64,000 nucleotides of DNA, taken from the NCBI GenBank assembly GCA_965153355.1, contig OZ231127.1:70990001-71054000 (forward strand), in the 5' to 3' direction. Of this stretch, positions 45,691 to 57,062 are shown piece by piece. Made by a program: the position numbers and the translations under genes. The stretch comes from Flaccisagitta enflata (taxonomy: Eukaryota > Chaetognatha > Sagittoidea > Aphragmophora). The notes under the pieces are model-generated. The model was not told where the DNA came from, did no database searches, and worked only from the letters and a program-made list of their open reading frames with translations. Numbering within the stretch: position 1 is the first letter of the stretch; the number at the start of each line of letters is the position of its first letter.

Positions 45691-46179
45691 ACCCAAAACA
45701 CTACTGTATGTAAGTGTATGGGGAGTGTTCACCTTTCGGAGTGGCAACGACAACAACAGTAGCCGGAAGTCAACTGTTCATGCGCACCCTTCTTACCTGC
45801 CAACGGAAGTAGCTTTATGAGCCTTTATCCGTCTACATTGTTCATTTGGCCTAATCAAAACCTGCCTTGACTGGCGTCTAGCGGAGACATTTGAAAAACG
45901 GCTAACTTTTGTTTACGTCGTTTCTGTCGTCCTTAAACCGCGGGTGAAAAGTGGGAATGGCCAAAGATATTGATGACCCATGTCTGGACTAGGGTTGTTC
46001 CAAGGGCTCGGCTTGGAGGGCAAACAACAACAAATGTTCTTGTTTCGGCCCTTGTTTCGGATTGTACAAATGTTTTCGCCATATGCCGAGTATACTTCCG
46101 AAGGTTTTGTTACTTAAATCAAGTAGATTTTGCTGATTTATCAGGAACAATAGCGGAAAATAAATGTTCTTCTGTCGAT

Positions 46180-46181
<2 letters not shown>

Positions 46182-46241
<60 letters not shown>

Positions 46242-46245
46242 CACT

Positions 46246-46310
<65 letters not shown>

Positions 46311-46503
46311 TGTGTTTGTGTGTGTGTTTGTTTGTGTGTGTGTTCGATTGTGTGAGTGTTTGTGTGTGTGAGTGTTTGTGTGTGTGAGTGTGTTTGTGTG
46401 TGTGTTTGTTTGTGTGTGTGTTCGATTGTGTGAGTGTTTGTGTGTGTGAGTGTTTGTGTGTGTGAGAGTTTGTGTGTGTGAGAGAGTGACAAACACACAC
46501 ACA

Positions 46504-46566
<63 letters not shown>
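46182..46566. repeat. (GA)n-(GT)n-(CA)n compound microsatellite
   Basis: GA run 46182-46239, GT-rich run with TTTGTG/TCGATTG interruptions to 46480, then CA run to 46566. The GT and CA halves are complementary, so the tract can fold back on itself. Confidence 0.95.
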
Positions 46567-46570
<4 letters not shown>

Positions 46571-47019
46571 AAGCGCGAGCGAGAGAGAGTGGAAACATCA
46601 ATGTCAAAATCAGCCATTTTCCGAGGTGTTAAATAGCTTATTTATGATTAGATGTTTTGAATGAATGCGCTATCGACCGACGAACCAACGGACAAAACCT
46701 ATTATAGAGAAGCAAGGACGCATCTAAAAATGACGAAAAATACCTTAGAATGACATAGAATATCCCCAAATGAGTAAAAAGCATTTGGATTAACTGTGAA
46801 TGACCTTAATTGACGTTAATTGATATCAATTACAAAATTTACTTAAATGACAAAATTAACTAAAATGACTATGACTTGGAATGACTTAGTTTAACATGTC
46901 TAAAAGAAATGGCGATTCACTTCTGTCCTACCTCCACCTATCAAAATCGTGACAGATTGATTAAATCAAAAGTGTGACAGAGAGATGGAATGACAGCCGG
47001 ACGTACAGAGCAAGGTTTA

Positions 47020-47035
47020 GTTGCGTTCACGCAAC
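47020..47035. repeat. Isolated 16-nt hairpin of the hairpin-ended family
   Basis: GTTGCG-ttca-CGCAAC preceded by GGTTTA. The (GTCC)n body is missing. Confidence 0.55.
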
Positions 47036-47174
47036 TGAAAACAGCATCTTTAATTCTGGGAAAACACCTACACAGAAGCAAAAATGTCAGGACGCCTTTC
47101 CCGATGCGTCGCCGCTGCGTAAAATGCTTCAGCGACAACTGTTTGTAAATGTGTGTGTGTGGTGCGTGTTTTAA

Positions 47175-47355
47175 CTAGTCAGTGAGGGTTCACAAGGCCC
47201 TCTTCTATTTACTACAGTTACGGTATAGCGAGGGATATTGTTCCACCTATCATATGGAAGTGATGCGCGTAGTAACTAGTCACTGAGGGCTCACATGGCC
47301 CTCTTCCATATCTTTCAGTTTGGGTATAGTGAGGGATATTGTTCCACCTATCATA
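47175..47355 (+). repeat. Dispersed ~150-bp repeat, two partial tandem copies
   Basis: CTAGTCAGTGAGGGTTCACA...TTGTTCCACCTATCATA, then GATGCGCGTAGTAACTAGTC...CACCTATCATA. Same family as 21245-21410. Confidence 0.8.
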
Positions 47356-47689
47356 GAGAACAAGAACATTCTTCACATTCGGCTTACATTCGTACAAGGG
47401 TAAATAAACCTCGGCTTACATTCGTACAAGGGTAAAAATCACCCTTGGAACACCCCTAGTCTGAACGGAGACATTTAGGCATTGATTTTTGGGGATTTCG
47501 GCTTGGAATCCGTGTTTTGGGCCTCAATACTGAGATCTGAGATCTGAGCCTCAATAGGTCATCGTCGCGAAAACAGAAAATCGTCTGTAGAACTGTTGTC
47601 TTTTTTAAAATCCTACGTCAGGGCGAAGCTTTGCGCTTTAATCGAGTAAATTTGGGATTAGATGCATAAAATCCAGCAAACCGTTAGCC

Positions 47690-47765
47690 CTAACGCCAAC
47701 CCTGTCGCTAACTCTAAAACCGTCCCCAACCCCATCCCCATCCCTAACCCCATCCCTAACCCTAA
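47690..47765. repeat. Degenerate telomere-like CCCTAACCC stretch
   Basis: CCATCCCTAACCCCATCCC and TAACCCTAA within ~75 bp; interstitial and irregular. Confidence 0.5.
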
Positions 47766-48238
47766 TTTAGAAACCCGCTTGAAAAAGACTTGAAAACAAA
47801 AGACTTCGGAGAATTGATATTCAATACCGGCTATCGCTGTATATGGGGCCTTTACCCAAGAAGAGGGGGTGTCTGGAGTTAGACTGAAAGATGATAGGGG
47901 AGAAAGAGCATGATGGGGAAAATTATGTCAAGGATTAAATATTGAGTATGAGAAAATGGTGGGGAGGAGAAAAGATGTAGATGGAAACATATGGGCGAGA
48001 AAGGAAGGAGAAACATGGGCGAAGGAGGAAATGAAGACGAAAAGAAGGAAAAGTGTAAAGGCAAAGTTTTGTTAAAGGAAGGGGAAGAAGGTTGTGAAAG
48101 AACAAGTGACGCGGGGTCACAATATCGTTGCGGACAGGTGGGCAGGGGTGTTTAACCCCCAGGCTGGGGGCCCCAGCCACACCCAAATCCCTCCCTATAC
48201 TCAAACATGCTCTAAAAATTATCAAAAACATTCGTTTT

Positions 48239-48935
48239 GGGCAGCGGCCCCGAAGGGGACGAAGTCCTGTAGAACATAGGGGGACTTTCGTTCGTGCGTT
48301 CGTTCGTTCGTCTGTCCCCCCCCCTCATCAAGCCCCTCAGGCCTCAAATCTGGCCTCTCAGGCCTCAAATCTGGCCTCTCGGGCCTCTAACCCAGCCTCT
48401 CAGGCCTCAAATCCAGCATCTCAGTCCTCAAATCTGGCCTCTCAGGCCTCAAATTCAACCTCTCAGACCCCAAACCTGACCTCTCAGGCCTCAAATCTGG
48501 TCTCTTAGGCCTCAAATCCAGCCTCTCAGTCCTCCAACCTGGCCTCTCAGGCCTCAAATTAGGCTTCTCAGGCCTCAAATCAGCCATCTAAGCCTCAATT
48601 TATTGCTCTCAGGCTTCAAGTCAATCCTCTGGCCTTTCAAGCCTTAATCCAGCGCTCTCAAGCCTCAAGTCAGCCCTCTCAAGCTTCAAATTGACATTCT
48701 CTGGCCTTACATCAGCCTTCTTAGACCTCAGTTTAGGCTCTTGAAGGCCTTCAGTCAGCCCTCTATAGCATATCATCCACTTCTTCAGGCAGGACGAACG
48801 AAAGTCCCCCTGTGTTCTACAGGACTTCGTCCCCTTCGGGGCCGCTGCCATGCTTCCCCTCATTCCAATTCACAATCACTCAAAGCAGGGCAACGGGTAT
48901 CGCTGACCACATATTGCCCTTGGGCGACCTGTTCT
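48239..48935. mobile_element. GGCCCCGAAGGGG-family fold-back, member 3
   Basis: Left GGGCAGCGGCCCCGAAGGGG with GTCCTGTAGAACA, right TGTTCTACAGGACTTCGTCC with CCTTCGGGGCCGCTGCC (to 48849). Its loop is different: ~12-18 bp CTCAGGCCTCAAATCTGGC units. The shared tail (AAAGCAGGGCAACGGGTATC, GCTGACCAC, CCCTTGGGC) follows on the right. Confidence 0.8.
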
Positions 48936-49149
48936 ACTATTCGACTCGTGCTGATGGACGGACCGACGGACGGACCGACGGACGGACCGACGGACGGACA
49001 AAGTGTCCGCAACTGGAGAGAAAGACGGTCTAAAAGAATAATGGGGGGGGGAGGTGATAAGAAAGACGGAGGAAAAGAGGTTGGAGGCGGAGCTAAAGAA
49101 TGTTGGTAGTTGGGAAAGAAAGGAGAACGTGGGTCGCAGAAAGGAAGTA

Positions 49150-49341
49150 TAGTTAAATCCCGCATAAACGGATACATGTATCTAAGGACTATGGAGACCT
49201 AAAACTTTTATCTTTTAGAAATAGATTTTTGTTATTACCAATATAGAAATTAAAAGAGAATGTCCTGTAGGGTTTAAAGGATTATAATTAAAATAAGTGG
49301 ATTTTCATTACTCTCGGTTCCGTTATAGCGGGGTGCAAATG
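49150..49341. mobile_element. TIR element, CAGTTGAACCCCGC family, copy 3
   Basis: TA-TAGTTAAATCCCGCATAAACG at the left; CCGTTATAGCGGGGTGCAAATG-TA at the right. 192 bp, matching the 190-bp copy at 213. Confidence 0.7.
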
Positions 49342-50284
49342 TATAAGAAATATGGGGAAAAAAGAGCTATTAGATCAGCTATCTTTAGCAACAGAAAAAA
49401 GCTATTCGTAAAAAAAAGCAGTCAGTTGCGCATTCTTTGTTTGACGGATGTGTTCAATTCCCAAATTCCCTTTTGGCTCTATATGTGCCTTTCAGGATTT
49501 TTTGTCACTTCCAACCTCTTCACCTCGCTTTCCCGATGAAAAATGATCTTTTCCTCTTTGTCCATATACACTCTTGCCTGTACAAAGGCCCGTGTCACAA
49601 GCAGCGCAGACTTTAGATGTATAAGAAATAAAGCAAAGCCGGATACATACAAGGCTTACTGCAGTGTGATCAACCGACCGACCGACTAACAGACGGACCA
49701 TCCGACCGTCAGTGTTATTTAGAATTTAATTTTGATTTACTATAGTGTAAACATTTTTTACCGATTCTCAATTTCATAGTTTTATTTGAAAAAAAGATTG
49801 ATATCAATCTAACACGTTCTAAATTTTGAACCGATTGTGCACATGCGATGCACGTGCTCTAGGAAAAATCGCATTGAACATAGGAATGTAAACTTTGAAA
49901 AATACTGCGGAGGTCGGATTAATCATCTGTTGGCTGGTCGTCAACAAGCCGGACTTTTGGTTTGTCTTATTGCAGTGGTTGGCTTAGATTAGCGAATGTG
50001 AAATATTGTCCCATAACATGGCTTCGTTTGCGCTCGCTTCAGAATTATTCAGTGGCTTACGCCGCTCCTCGTAGTAAGACTATTAAAACGTAAAAGTTAG
50101 ATAAAGATGTGCTAAGCTTTGTTCATGAAAGTTGAAACAACATTGCCCCTATAAAAGGAGGCCAGCCTTTTCGGGTAAAGTAAAGGATAGCTGTCTTATT
50201 CTTAATCAGTGGCAGGAGTGGCCGGAGTGGGGAGTGGGCAGTGGAGTCTGATACTATATAAAGTTTACTGTTGTTACTGTTAAT

Positions 50285-50520
50285 TTCACCACTGCCCACT
50301 GGTCCCATTCCACTTGCCACTCGCCACTTGCCACTCGCCACTTGCCACTCGCCACTTGCCACTCGCCACTTGCCACTCCACACTTGCCACTCCCCACTTG
50401 CCACTCCCCACTTGCCACTCCCCACTTGCCACTCCCCACTTGCCACTCCCCACTTTCCACTCCCCACTTGCCACTCCCTACTTGTTACTCCCTACTTGCC
50501 ACTCCCTACTCCCCACTTGC
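50285..50520 (+). repeat. 14-bp minisatellite (CACTTGCCACTCCC)n, block 1
   Basis: About 17 units, CACTTGCCACTCGC to the left and CACTTGCCACTCCC to the right. Confidence 0.93.
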
Positions 50521-50785
50521 TGTGGCAGAGTAGAACCGGTTAGCAAAGGAGATTCACCCGAATCTCATTTGCATATTGCAGACAGTCAATGCGTTTATAA
50601 TTCATAACGTTATCTTTTCATTAGTTTGATTTCCAGTCATTCTTACTATTCTTGTTGTCTAAATTTCATAGCTATATTTATATTGTCATATTGATAATCA
50701 TTTGATGGTTTTATTTCACCTTGATGGTCTTAACTGTAGTTAGTTTGATGTGTTTGGAGGATTTGATTATACTCAAAGGAAATCC

Positions 50786-50942
50786 ACTTGCCACTCCCCA
50801 CTTGCCACTCCCCACTTGCCACTCTCCACTTGCTACTCCCCACTTGCCACTCCCCACTTGCCACTCCCCACTTGCCACTCCCCACTTGCCACTCCCCACT
50901 CGCCACTCCCCACTGCCAACTCCCTGTTCCACTTGCCACTAC
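50786..50942 (+). repeat. 14-bp minisatellite (CACTTGCCACTCCC)n, block 2
   Basis: About 11 units. Separated from block 1 by 265 bp of unique AT-rich DNA. Confidence 0.93.
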
Positions 50943-50986
50943 TCGCTTCTCTCAACTATATGCTAATATCCCGATTTTAGTTGCAG

Positions 50987-51181
50987 GAAATTAGGAATAT
51001 AGCTGATAACATCCTAGTCCAGGTTTTACAATCCTCTTTGAGCTCCGTTTTGCGCCGCTTCAATGACGATTTCGCCTGCAGTTTCATCTTAATATTTGGA
51101 CCTCGCTATTCTCTTCGCATCCTATCTTGCCATCTTTCCAACTTCTTATCCCATCTCATCTTTGCATCACCATGGAAATAG
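50987..51181 (+). other. Unique island with splice-like borders left of the minisatellite array (possible exon)
   Basis: TTTTAGTTGCAG before 50987 and GGTAAAAG after 51181 resemble acceptor and donor. The 195-bp stretch is open in frame until a TAG at its last codon, reading LQSSLSSVLRRFNDDFACSF. No family recognised. Confidence 0.2.
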
Positions 51182-51189
51182 GTAAAAGA

Positions 51190-53178
51190 TAGGGATTTGG
51201 GGTTGAGGTTAGGTTTAGGGTTGAGGTTAGGTTTAGGGTTGAGGTTAAGTTTAGGATTGAGGTTTGGTTTAAGGTTGAGGTTTGGTTTAGGGTTGAGGTT
51301 AGGTTTAGGGTTGAGGTTAGGTTTAGGGTTGAGGTTAAGTTTAGGGTTGAGGTTAGGTTTAGGGTTGAGGTTAGGTTTAGGGTTGAGGTTAGGTTTAGGT
51401 TGAGGAGTTAAGTTGAGGCTAGGTTAGGTTTGAGGTTAGGTTTAAGGTTGAGGTCAGGTTTAGGGTTGAGGTTGCTTAGGTTGAGGTTAGTTTAGGTTGA
51501 GGCTAGGTTTAGGCTGAGGTTAGGTTTAGGTTGAGGTTAGGTTTAGGCTGAGGTTAGGTTTAGGGTTGTGGTTAGGTTTAGGGTTGAGGTTAGGTTTAGG
51601 GTTGAGGTTAGGTTTAGGGTTGAGGTTAGGTTTAGGGTTGAGGTTAGGTTTAGGGTTGAGGTTAGGTTTAGGGTTGTGGTTAGGTTTAGGGTTGAGGTTA
51701 GGTTTTGGGTTGAGGTTAGGTTTAGGGTTGAGGTTAGGTTTAGGGTTGAGGTTAAGTTTAGGGTTGAGGTTAGGTTTAGGGTTGAGGTAAGGTTTAGGGT
51801 TGAGGTTAGGTTTAGGGTGCAGTGGGGAGTGAGCAGTGGATAGTGGGCAGTAGATAGTGGGGAGTGGGGAGTGGGCAGTGGGCAGTGGATAGAGGGCATT
51901 GGGGAGTGGATAGTGGGCATTGGGGAGTGGATAGTGGGCAGTGGGGAGTGGATAGTGGGCAGTGGGGAGTGGATAGTGGGGAGTGGGCACTGGGCAATGG
52001 TAAGTGAAAGTAGGGAGTGGGCAAGAGCGAGAGGGGAGTGGGCAAGAAGGAGAGGGGAGTGGTGTGGTGTTAGGTGGATAGGTTTAGGGCTGAGGTTAGG
52101 TTTAGGGTTGAGGTTAGGTTTAGGGTTGAGGTTAGGTTTAGGGTTGAGGTTAAGCTTAGGGTTGAGGTTAAGTTTAGGGTTGAGGTTAGGTTTAGGATTG
52201 AGGTTTGGTTTAAAGTTGAGGTTTGGTTTACGGTTGAGGTTTGGTTTACGGTTGAGGTTAGGTTCACGGTTGAGGTCAGGTTTAGGATTGAGGTCAGGTT
52301 TAGGGTTGAGGTTAGGTTTAGGGTTGAGGTTAGGTCTAGGGTTGAGGTTAGGTTTAGGGTTGAGGTTAGGTTTAGGGTTAAGGTTAAGTTTAGGGTTGAG
52401 TATAGGTTTAGGGTTGAGGTTAGGTTCAGGGTTGAGGTTAGGCTTAAAGTTAGGTTTAGGGTTGAGGTAAGGTTTAGAGTTAAGGTTAGGTTTAGGGTCC
52501 AGTGGGGAGTGGGCAGTGGATAGTGGGCAGTGGATAGTGGGCAGTGGATAGTGGGCAGTGGATAGTGGGCAGTGGATAGTGGGCAGTGGATAGTGGGCAG
52601 TGGATAGTGGGCAGTGGATAGTGGGCAGTGAAAAGTGGGGAGTGGGGAGTGGACAGTGGGGAGTGGATAGTGGCGAATAGGCAATTGGGAACGGGTAGTG
52701 GGGAGTGGGCACTGGGCAATGGTAAGTGAAAGTAGGGAGTGGGCAAGAAAGAGAGGGGAGTAAGGAGTGTGTGGTGGATAGGTTTAGGGTTGAGGTTAGG
52801 TTTAAAGTTGAGGTTAGGTTTAGGGTTGAGGTTAGGTTTAGGGTTGAGGTTAGGTTTAAGGTTGATGTTAGGTTTAGGGTTGATGTTAGGTTAAGGGTTG
52901 AGGTTATGTTTAGGGTTGAGGTTAGGTTTAGGGTTGAGGCTAGGTTTAGGGTTGAGGTTAGATTTAGGGTTGAGGTTAGGTTTAGGGATGAGGTTAGGTT
53001 TAGGGATGAGGTTAGGTTTAGGGTTGAGGTTAGGTTTAGGGTTGAGGTTAGGTTTAGGGTTGAGGTTAGGTTTAGGGTTGAGGTTAGGTTTAGGGTTGAG
53101 GTTAGGTTTAAGGTTGAGGTTAGGTTTAGGGTTGAGGTTAGGATAAAGGTTGAGGTTAAGTTTAGGGTTGAGGATAGG
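51190..53178 (+). repeat. Composite minisatellite: TTAGGTTTAGGGTTGAGG blocks alternating with GTGGGCAGTGGATA blocks
   Basis: Order A-B-A-B-A. A (18-bp TTAGGTTTAGGGTTGAGG) at 51190-51817, 52076-52498 and 52776-53178. B (14-bp GTGGGCAGTGGATA) at 51818-52060 and 52499-52745. Each B block ends in the same boundary module, CACTGGGCAATGGTAAGTGA then AAGTAGGGAGTGGGCAAGA. The 500-residue low-complexity frames across it are artefacts. Confidence 0.95.
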
Positions 53179-53235
53179 TTGTGGGCACGTGATTGCATTG
53201 TACTGATGTTTTCAGATTTTCCTATTTTTATTCAG

Positions 53236-53445
53236 GATATAAAATCGAACCTTCGTTGGTGCCTATCCCATCGCTCTGAATCACCTCATCTTTCATCGCC
53301 GCAGCCTCATGCATCGCTGCAGCTTCGCGCATTACCACGCCGCTGCGTCGCAGCGCCACCGCTGCATTCAGTTGACTCGAATCGATTACAGCGACTTCTC
53401 TCTCAAATCTCTCCTTCGTTCAATTGGTTCTGTTACCGTTTCAAG
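53236..53445 (+). other. Unique GC-rich island with splice-like borders right of the minisatellite array (possible exon)
   Basis: TTTTTATTCAG before 53236 and AAG/GTAGC after 53445. The 210 bp are open for 70 codons in phase 0 (e.g. SSPQPHASLQLRALPRRCVA) and also mostly open in another frame. GC content is higher than its surroundings. No family recognised; it may be the unique part of an otherwise satellite-filled transcript or chance. Confidence 0.25.
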
Positions 53446-53585
53446 GTAGCTTCCCTTTTTAAGGTTTTTTGTAAAAAACATCATGGTGTCGGTTGATCCC
53501 ACCATGAATGGACAAAAAAAAATCAGGTATGTCCTAATTATGTCTCACAAAGTAAATCAACTTGCTTGGGGTACATGGTTTACTA

Positions 53586-53830
53586 AACCTATCCATCACA
53601 CACTCCTTACTCCCCTCTCCTTCTTGCCCACTCCTTACTTTCATTTACCACTGCCCGGTGCCCACTCTCCACTGCCCACTCTTCACTGCCCACTCTCCAC
53701 TGCCCACTCCCCACTGCCCACTCCCCACTCCCCACTCCCCACTGCCCACTCCCCACTCCCCACTGCCCACTGCCCATTCCCCACTGCCCAATAGGCAGTG
53801 GCTTGCCACTGCTCCCACTGCTCAAAAATA
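53586..53830 (-). repeat. Inverted copy of the GTGGGCAGTGGATA-type block
   Basis: Reverse complement of the B module and array: CTCCTTCTTGCCCACTCC, TTTCATTTACCACTGCCC, then CCACTGCCCACTCC units. Confidence 0.9.
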
Positions 53831-54403
53831 AGACAGCTATTGTTAAATCGAGCCATATTTTCCATTATACAAAGGATGAAAGCCTTGCAAGCTTTCAATG
53901 GTGTTTACTCCGGATTGCTCACAATTATCCTTTACCACTGACAAACAAAAAGCTTACCTGACAAAACTATCAGCTTGACTGCATACCTCATTAGTATAGG
54001 GTTGGACAGGCCTATACCGTTTAGTATACACAAAATATCTTACAAAAGTTACAATCAAAGATTACTAATGTACTGATGGAAGTACTGAAACTAGCAATAT
54101 TGATTATCATGGTAGGGTACGAAATGGGTAGCGCGACCAAAAACATGCGAGGCCAATGGGAGTACGGCTTATGTTTCTGTTTTGTCGCAATCCTGAGATT
54201 TGGCTGTTGGCTTTTGCGTCTCTCCTCTTCTCCCCCCTCCCTCATTTCCCCCACGAAAGCGTCATCTGTATTTCGATTCTCGGTGGATGCAAAAATCGTT
54301 TTCGCCCAGCGGATCGGATCGCCTTCGCTCTCTTTATAAATCTGTATTCTCATGAGGATTTCTCAGCCAATGTTGTGCCATCGCGTCGTTTGGCCAAAGG
54401 TTT

Positions 54404-54405
54404 CG

Positions 54406-54460
<55 letters not shown>

Positions 54461-54462
54461 AC
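54404..54462. repeat. (GTT)n microsatellite
   Basis: About 19 GTT units. Reads as poly-Cys or poly-Leu on the plus strand and poly-Asn on the minus strand, which is not coding evidence. Confidence 0.97.
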
Positions 54463-54984
54463 TTTTGTTGTTTTCTTTTGTTGTTCTTTTTCTTTTGTTT
54501 CCTCTTGGTTTTAATTCGGATACATTATATTCCATCTAGATTTACGATATTGGGGGAAGACATTATAAGAAGATAAATGAAATTAGGAGAAAGATATTAG
54601 GAATATAAAACAGTATTTAGTTGTAATATGTGGTCAGTGTTTTTTTTTGTTCAGCTGTATATGAAAATGATTTCAAGTGCTAGGAAGTAAGAACAGTGGC
54701 TCTAAATGGTAGGAAGTCCTGTAGAATTAGGGATGTGGAAGCGATTAACCGTTTCTATTTCGGTGGGTGGGATAGCTACTAGTATTTGTACTACAAAATG
54801 GAAGCGGAAGCTGTGGAAGCGGCATAAAAATCAACTGCTTTCACATCCCTATGTAGAATACATAGGGATTTATGTTTATTCTGCTTGAAGGCTTCTTCAA
54901 GGCTTATTTAACATTCAAGGCCTGAGGAGACTGATTTAAGGTCCCGCTAGGCTGATTTGAGGCTTAGTAGGCCTAATGGGGCGA

Positions 54985-55532
54985 ATACAAAATTTGAACA
55001 AGTCGCCCAAGGGCAATATGTGGTCAGTGATACCCGTTGCCCTGCTTTGCATAGTTGTAAATCAGAATGAAAAGCGGGGCAGCGGCCCTGAAGGGGACTA
55101 AGTCCTGTAGAACACCTGGGATTTTTGTTTGTTCGCCTGTCCGCCTATTTGCCTGTCCGTCCGCCCCCCCAGGCCCTCTCAGGCCTGAAATCTGTCCTCT
55201 CAGGCCTAAAATCTGCTCTCTCAAGCCTGAAATCTGCCCTCTCAGGCCTTGAATTTGAGAGGGCAGATTTAAGGCCTGAGAGGGTAGATTCAAAGCCAAA
55301 GAGGACAGGTTTCAGGCCCGAAAGGGCAAATTTCAGGCCTGTGAGGGCAGATTCAAGGCTTGAGAGGGCAGGTATCAGGCCTGAGAAGGCAAATTCTAAG
55401 CCTGAGAGGGCAGATTTCAGGCTTAAGAGTGCCTGGAGGGACAAACAAACAAACAAACAAATGGACGGACAAATGAAAAAACAAAAATCCCCTGTGTTCT
55501 ACAGGACTTTGTCTCCTTCGGGGCCGCTGCCC
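54985..55532. mobile_element. GGCCCCGAAGGGG-family fold-back, member 4 (tail on the left)
   Basis: Arms at 55077 (GGGGCAGCGGCCCTGAAGGGG) and 55532 (GGGGCCGCTGCCC). The loop is made of CTCTCAGGCCTGAAATCTG units that invert at about 55258. The conserved tail is present in inverse on the left side (GCCCAAGGGCAATATGTGGTC, AGTGATACCCGTTGCCCTGC, from 54985). A decayed right end repeats at 55583-55640. Confidence 0.8.
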
Positions 55533-55640
55533 AAAAAGCTGATTTGAGGCTTGAGATAGCTGATAGGGAACAAATGAATAAATATAAGTCTCCTTGTTTT
55601 TTACAGAACTTTGTCCTATTTGGGGCCATTGCCCGAATAG

Positions 55641-56347
55641 TTGCTTTATTCCTCATTTTGTCCAGTTTGAAAATCATTACACTTACTTAGTCCCATATAA
55701 TTAGGACAGTTCACTTAAATGTGCAACAAATTTTGATTAAAACTATATAAAAAACATAACCACATGAATGTATTATATTTCTTCTATTTCTTGCCCTAAT
55801 TATCTCATATCTTGTCCAAATCTACTGTATGTGAATTTTCAGAGTTCTGTCTGACGTCCGCACGCATGGCAATTCGCTCCTCCCAATATTGACCACGCAC
55901 TCTGATTGAGAGACTGGTTCTTTCCTCTCCTATATCCTCTTTATTTTTTCCTCTCTTTCTCCCCTTCCTTTCCTTCTCTCATACTCTCCAATTAATTTTC
56001 CTTTTCTTTCTGTCTCCTTTCTAGTTTCTATTATTATCTCCTTTTTTTTTTTTTACCTTTCTAGCTTTCTTTGGTCTGTTACGCTCTCTCCACCATGATT
56101 TCGTCTTTTTTTCTCATTTGTGTAGACTTTGCTTTCTTCCTTGTTCTTTTCACTCTTTTGTATTTCCTTTTTTTTTCTCTCTTGCTCTCTTCTATCCTCC
56201 TTTCTTGCGCTGCTCGCGCGTGAATTTTGGGTTTTAAAAGCTCGCGGAAACCTTTTTTCAGGATTCCCCGGGTGAGATCAGAATATATTTTTTTTCAAAA
56301 CTTGAAACGTGGGGGAAATTTTTAACATTTCCACTGGTCTCTTGTGA
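55641..56347. other. AT- and pyrimidine-rich stretch without genes
   Basis: TTTCTCTC-rich from 55920 to 56210. Nothing else supported. Confidence 0.5.
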
Positions 56348-56580
56348 TAAGAGAGAGAGAGAGAGAGAAAGAGAGAAAGAGAGAAAGAGAGAAAGAGAGA
56401 AAGAGAGAAAGAGAGAAAGAGAGAGAGAGAGGCAAAGACAGAGGCAGGGAGAGAAAGAGGAAAAGACAGAGACAGGGGGATTAAGGGGCAGAGACAGGGA
56501 GAGAAAGAGGCAGAGACAAAAACAGGGAGAGAAAGAGACAGAGACAGAGACAGAGACGGAGAGACAGAGGCAGAGAACTG
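56348..56580 (+). repeat. (GAGAGAAA)n and AGACAGAG repeats
   Basis: Pure GA / GAGAGAAA to 56432, then irregular GAGACAGAGGCAG-type units. Confidence 0.93.
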
Positions 56581-57062
56581 AGAATAGGAGTTAAATTACG
56601 GTGGTTGTGTTTTTTTCATTTCCGGCTATCGCCTCCATATTTTACGAATATACAAAACTTGACGTTTTAACTGTGTTGCTCACAGCATAAATTACTCTTA
56701 GTTGCTGTTTGCTTTTCTGACTTAATAACAGGACTTTATGGGATAGAAATATGAAAATTGAATCATTGTTAATTTGACATCCATGAGTCAATGTTAGAGA
56801 TTTTTTTGTCGCACGTCGGGGAAAAATGGTTTTCTTAAGTGGGGTGCAATCAAAAGAAAATTGTTTGATTCGCCTAGATCCAAAATCCTGTAACCTTACT
56901 TCAACCTGTTACCTTACTTTTTTTTCAAAAAACTCTGTTGAAATTCACTGTCGGCCATATATTAAACGAAAGCTTGATATGGTTCAACCAAATGCTCATA
57001 ACTTCTAAAGTATTCGGGCCAGAACCTTGAAATTTGAAACGTGCAATATTGAAAACGCTGAG

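Noticed and set aside
47690-47765. Interstitial telomere or chromosome-fusion site
   Set aside because: CCCTAAC motifs are too few and irregular; genes and repeats continue normally on both sides.
51543-53198. 551-codon minus-strand frame and Gly/Leu or Val/Arg/Phe frames on the plus strand
   Set aside because: Produced by the 18-bp TTAGGTTTAGGGTTGAGG and 14-bp arrays, whose units are stop-free in several frames.
54076-54339. 87-codon plus-strand frame starting MEVLKLAILIIMVGYEMGS
   Set aside because: Hydrophobic start resembles a signal peptide, but a competing frame and lack of any motif, splice sites or neighbours leave it unsupported.
54350-54535. Poly-Asn / poly-Cys / poly-Leu frames
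   Set aside because: Translations of the (GTT)n microsatellite.
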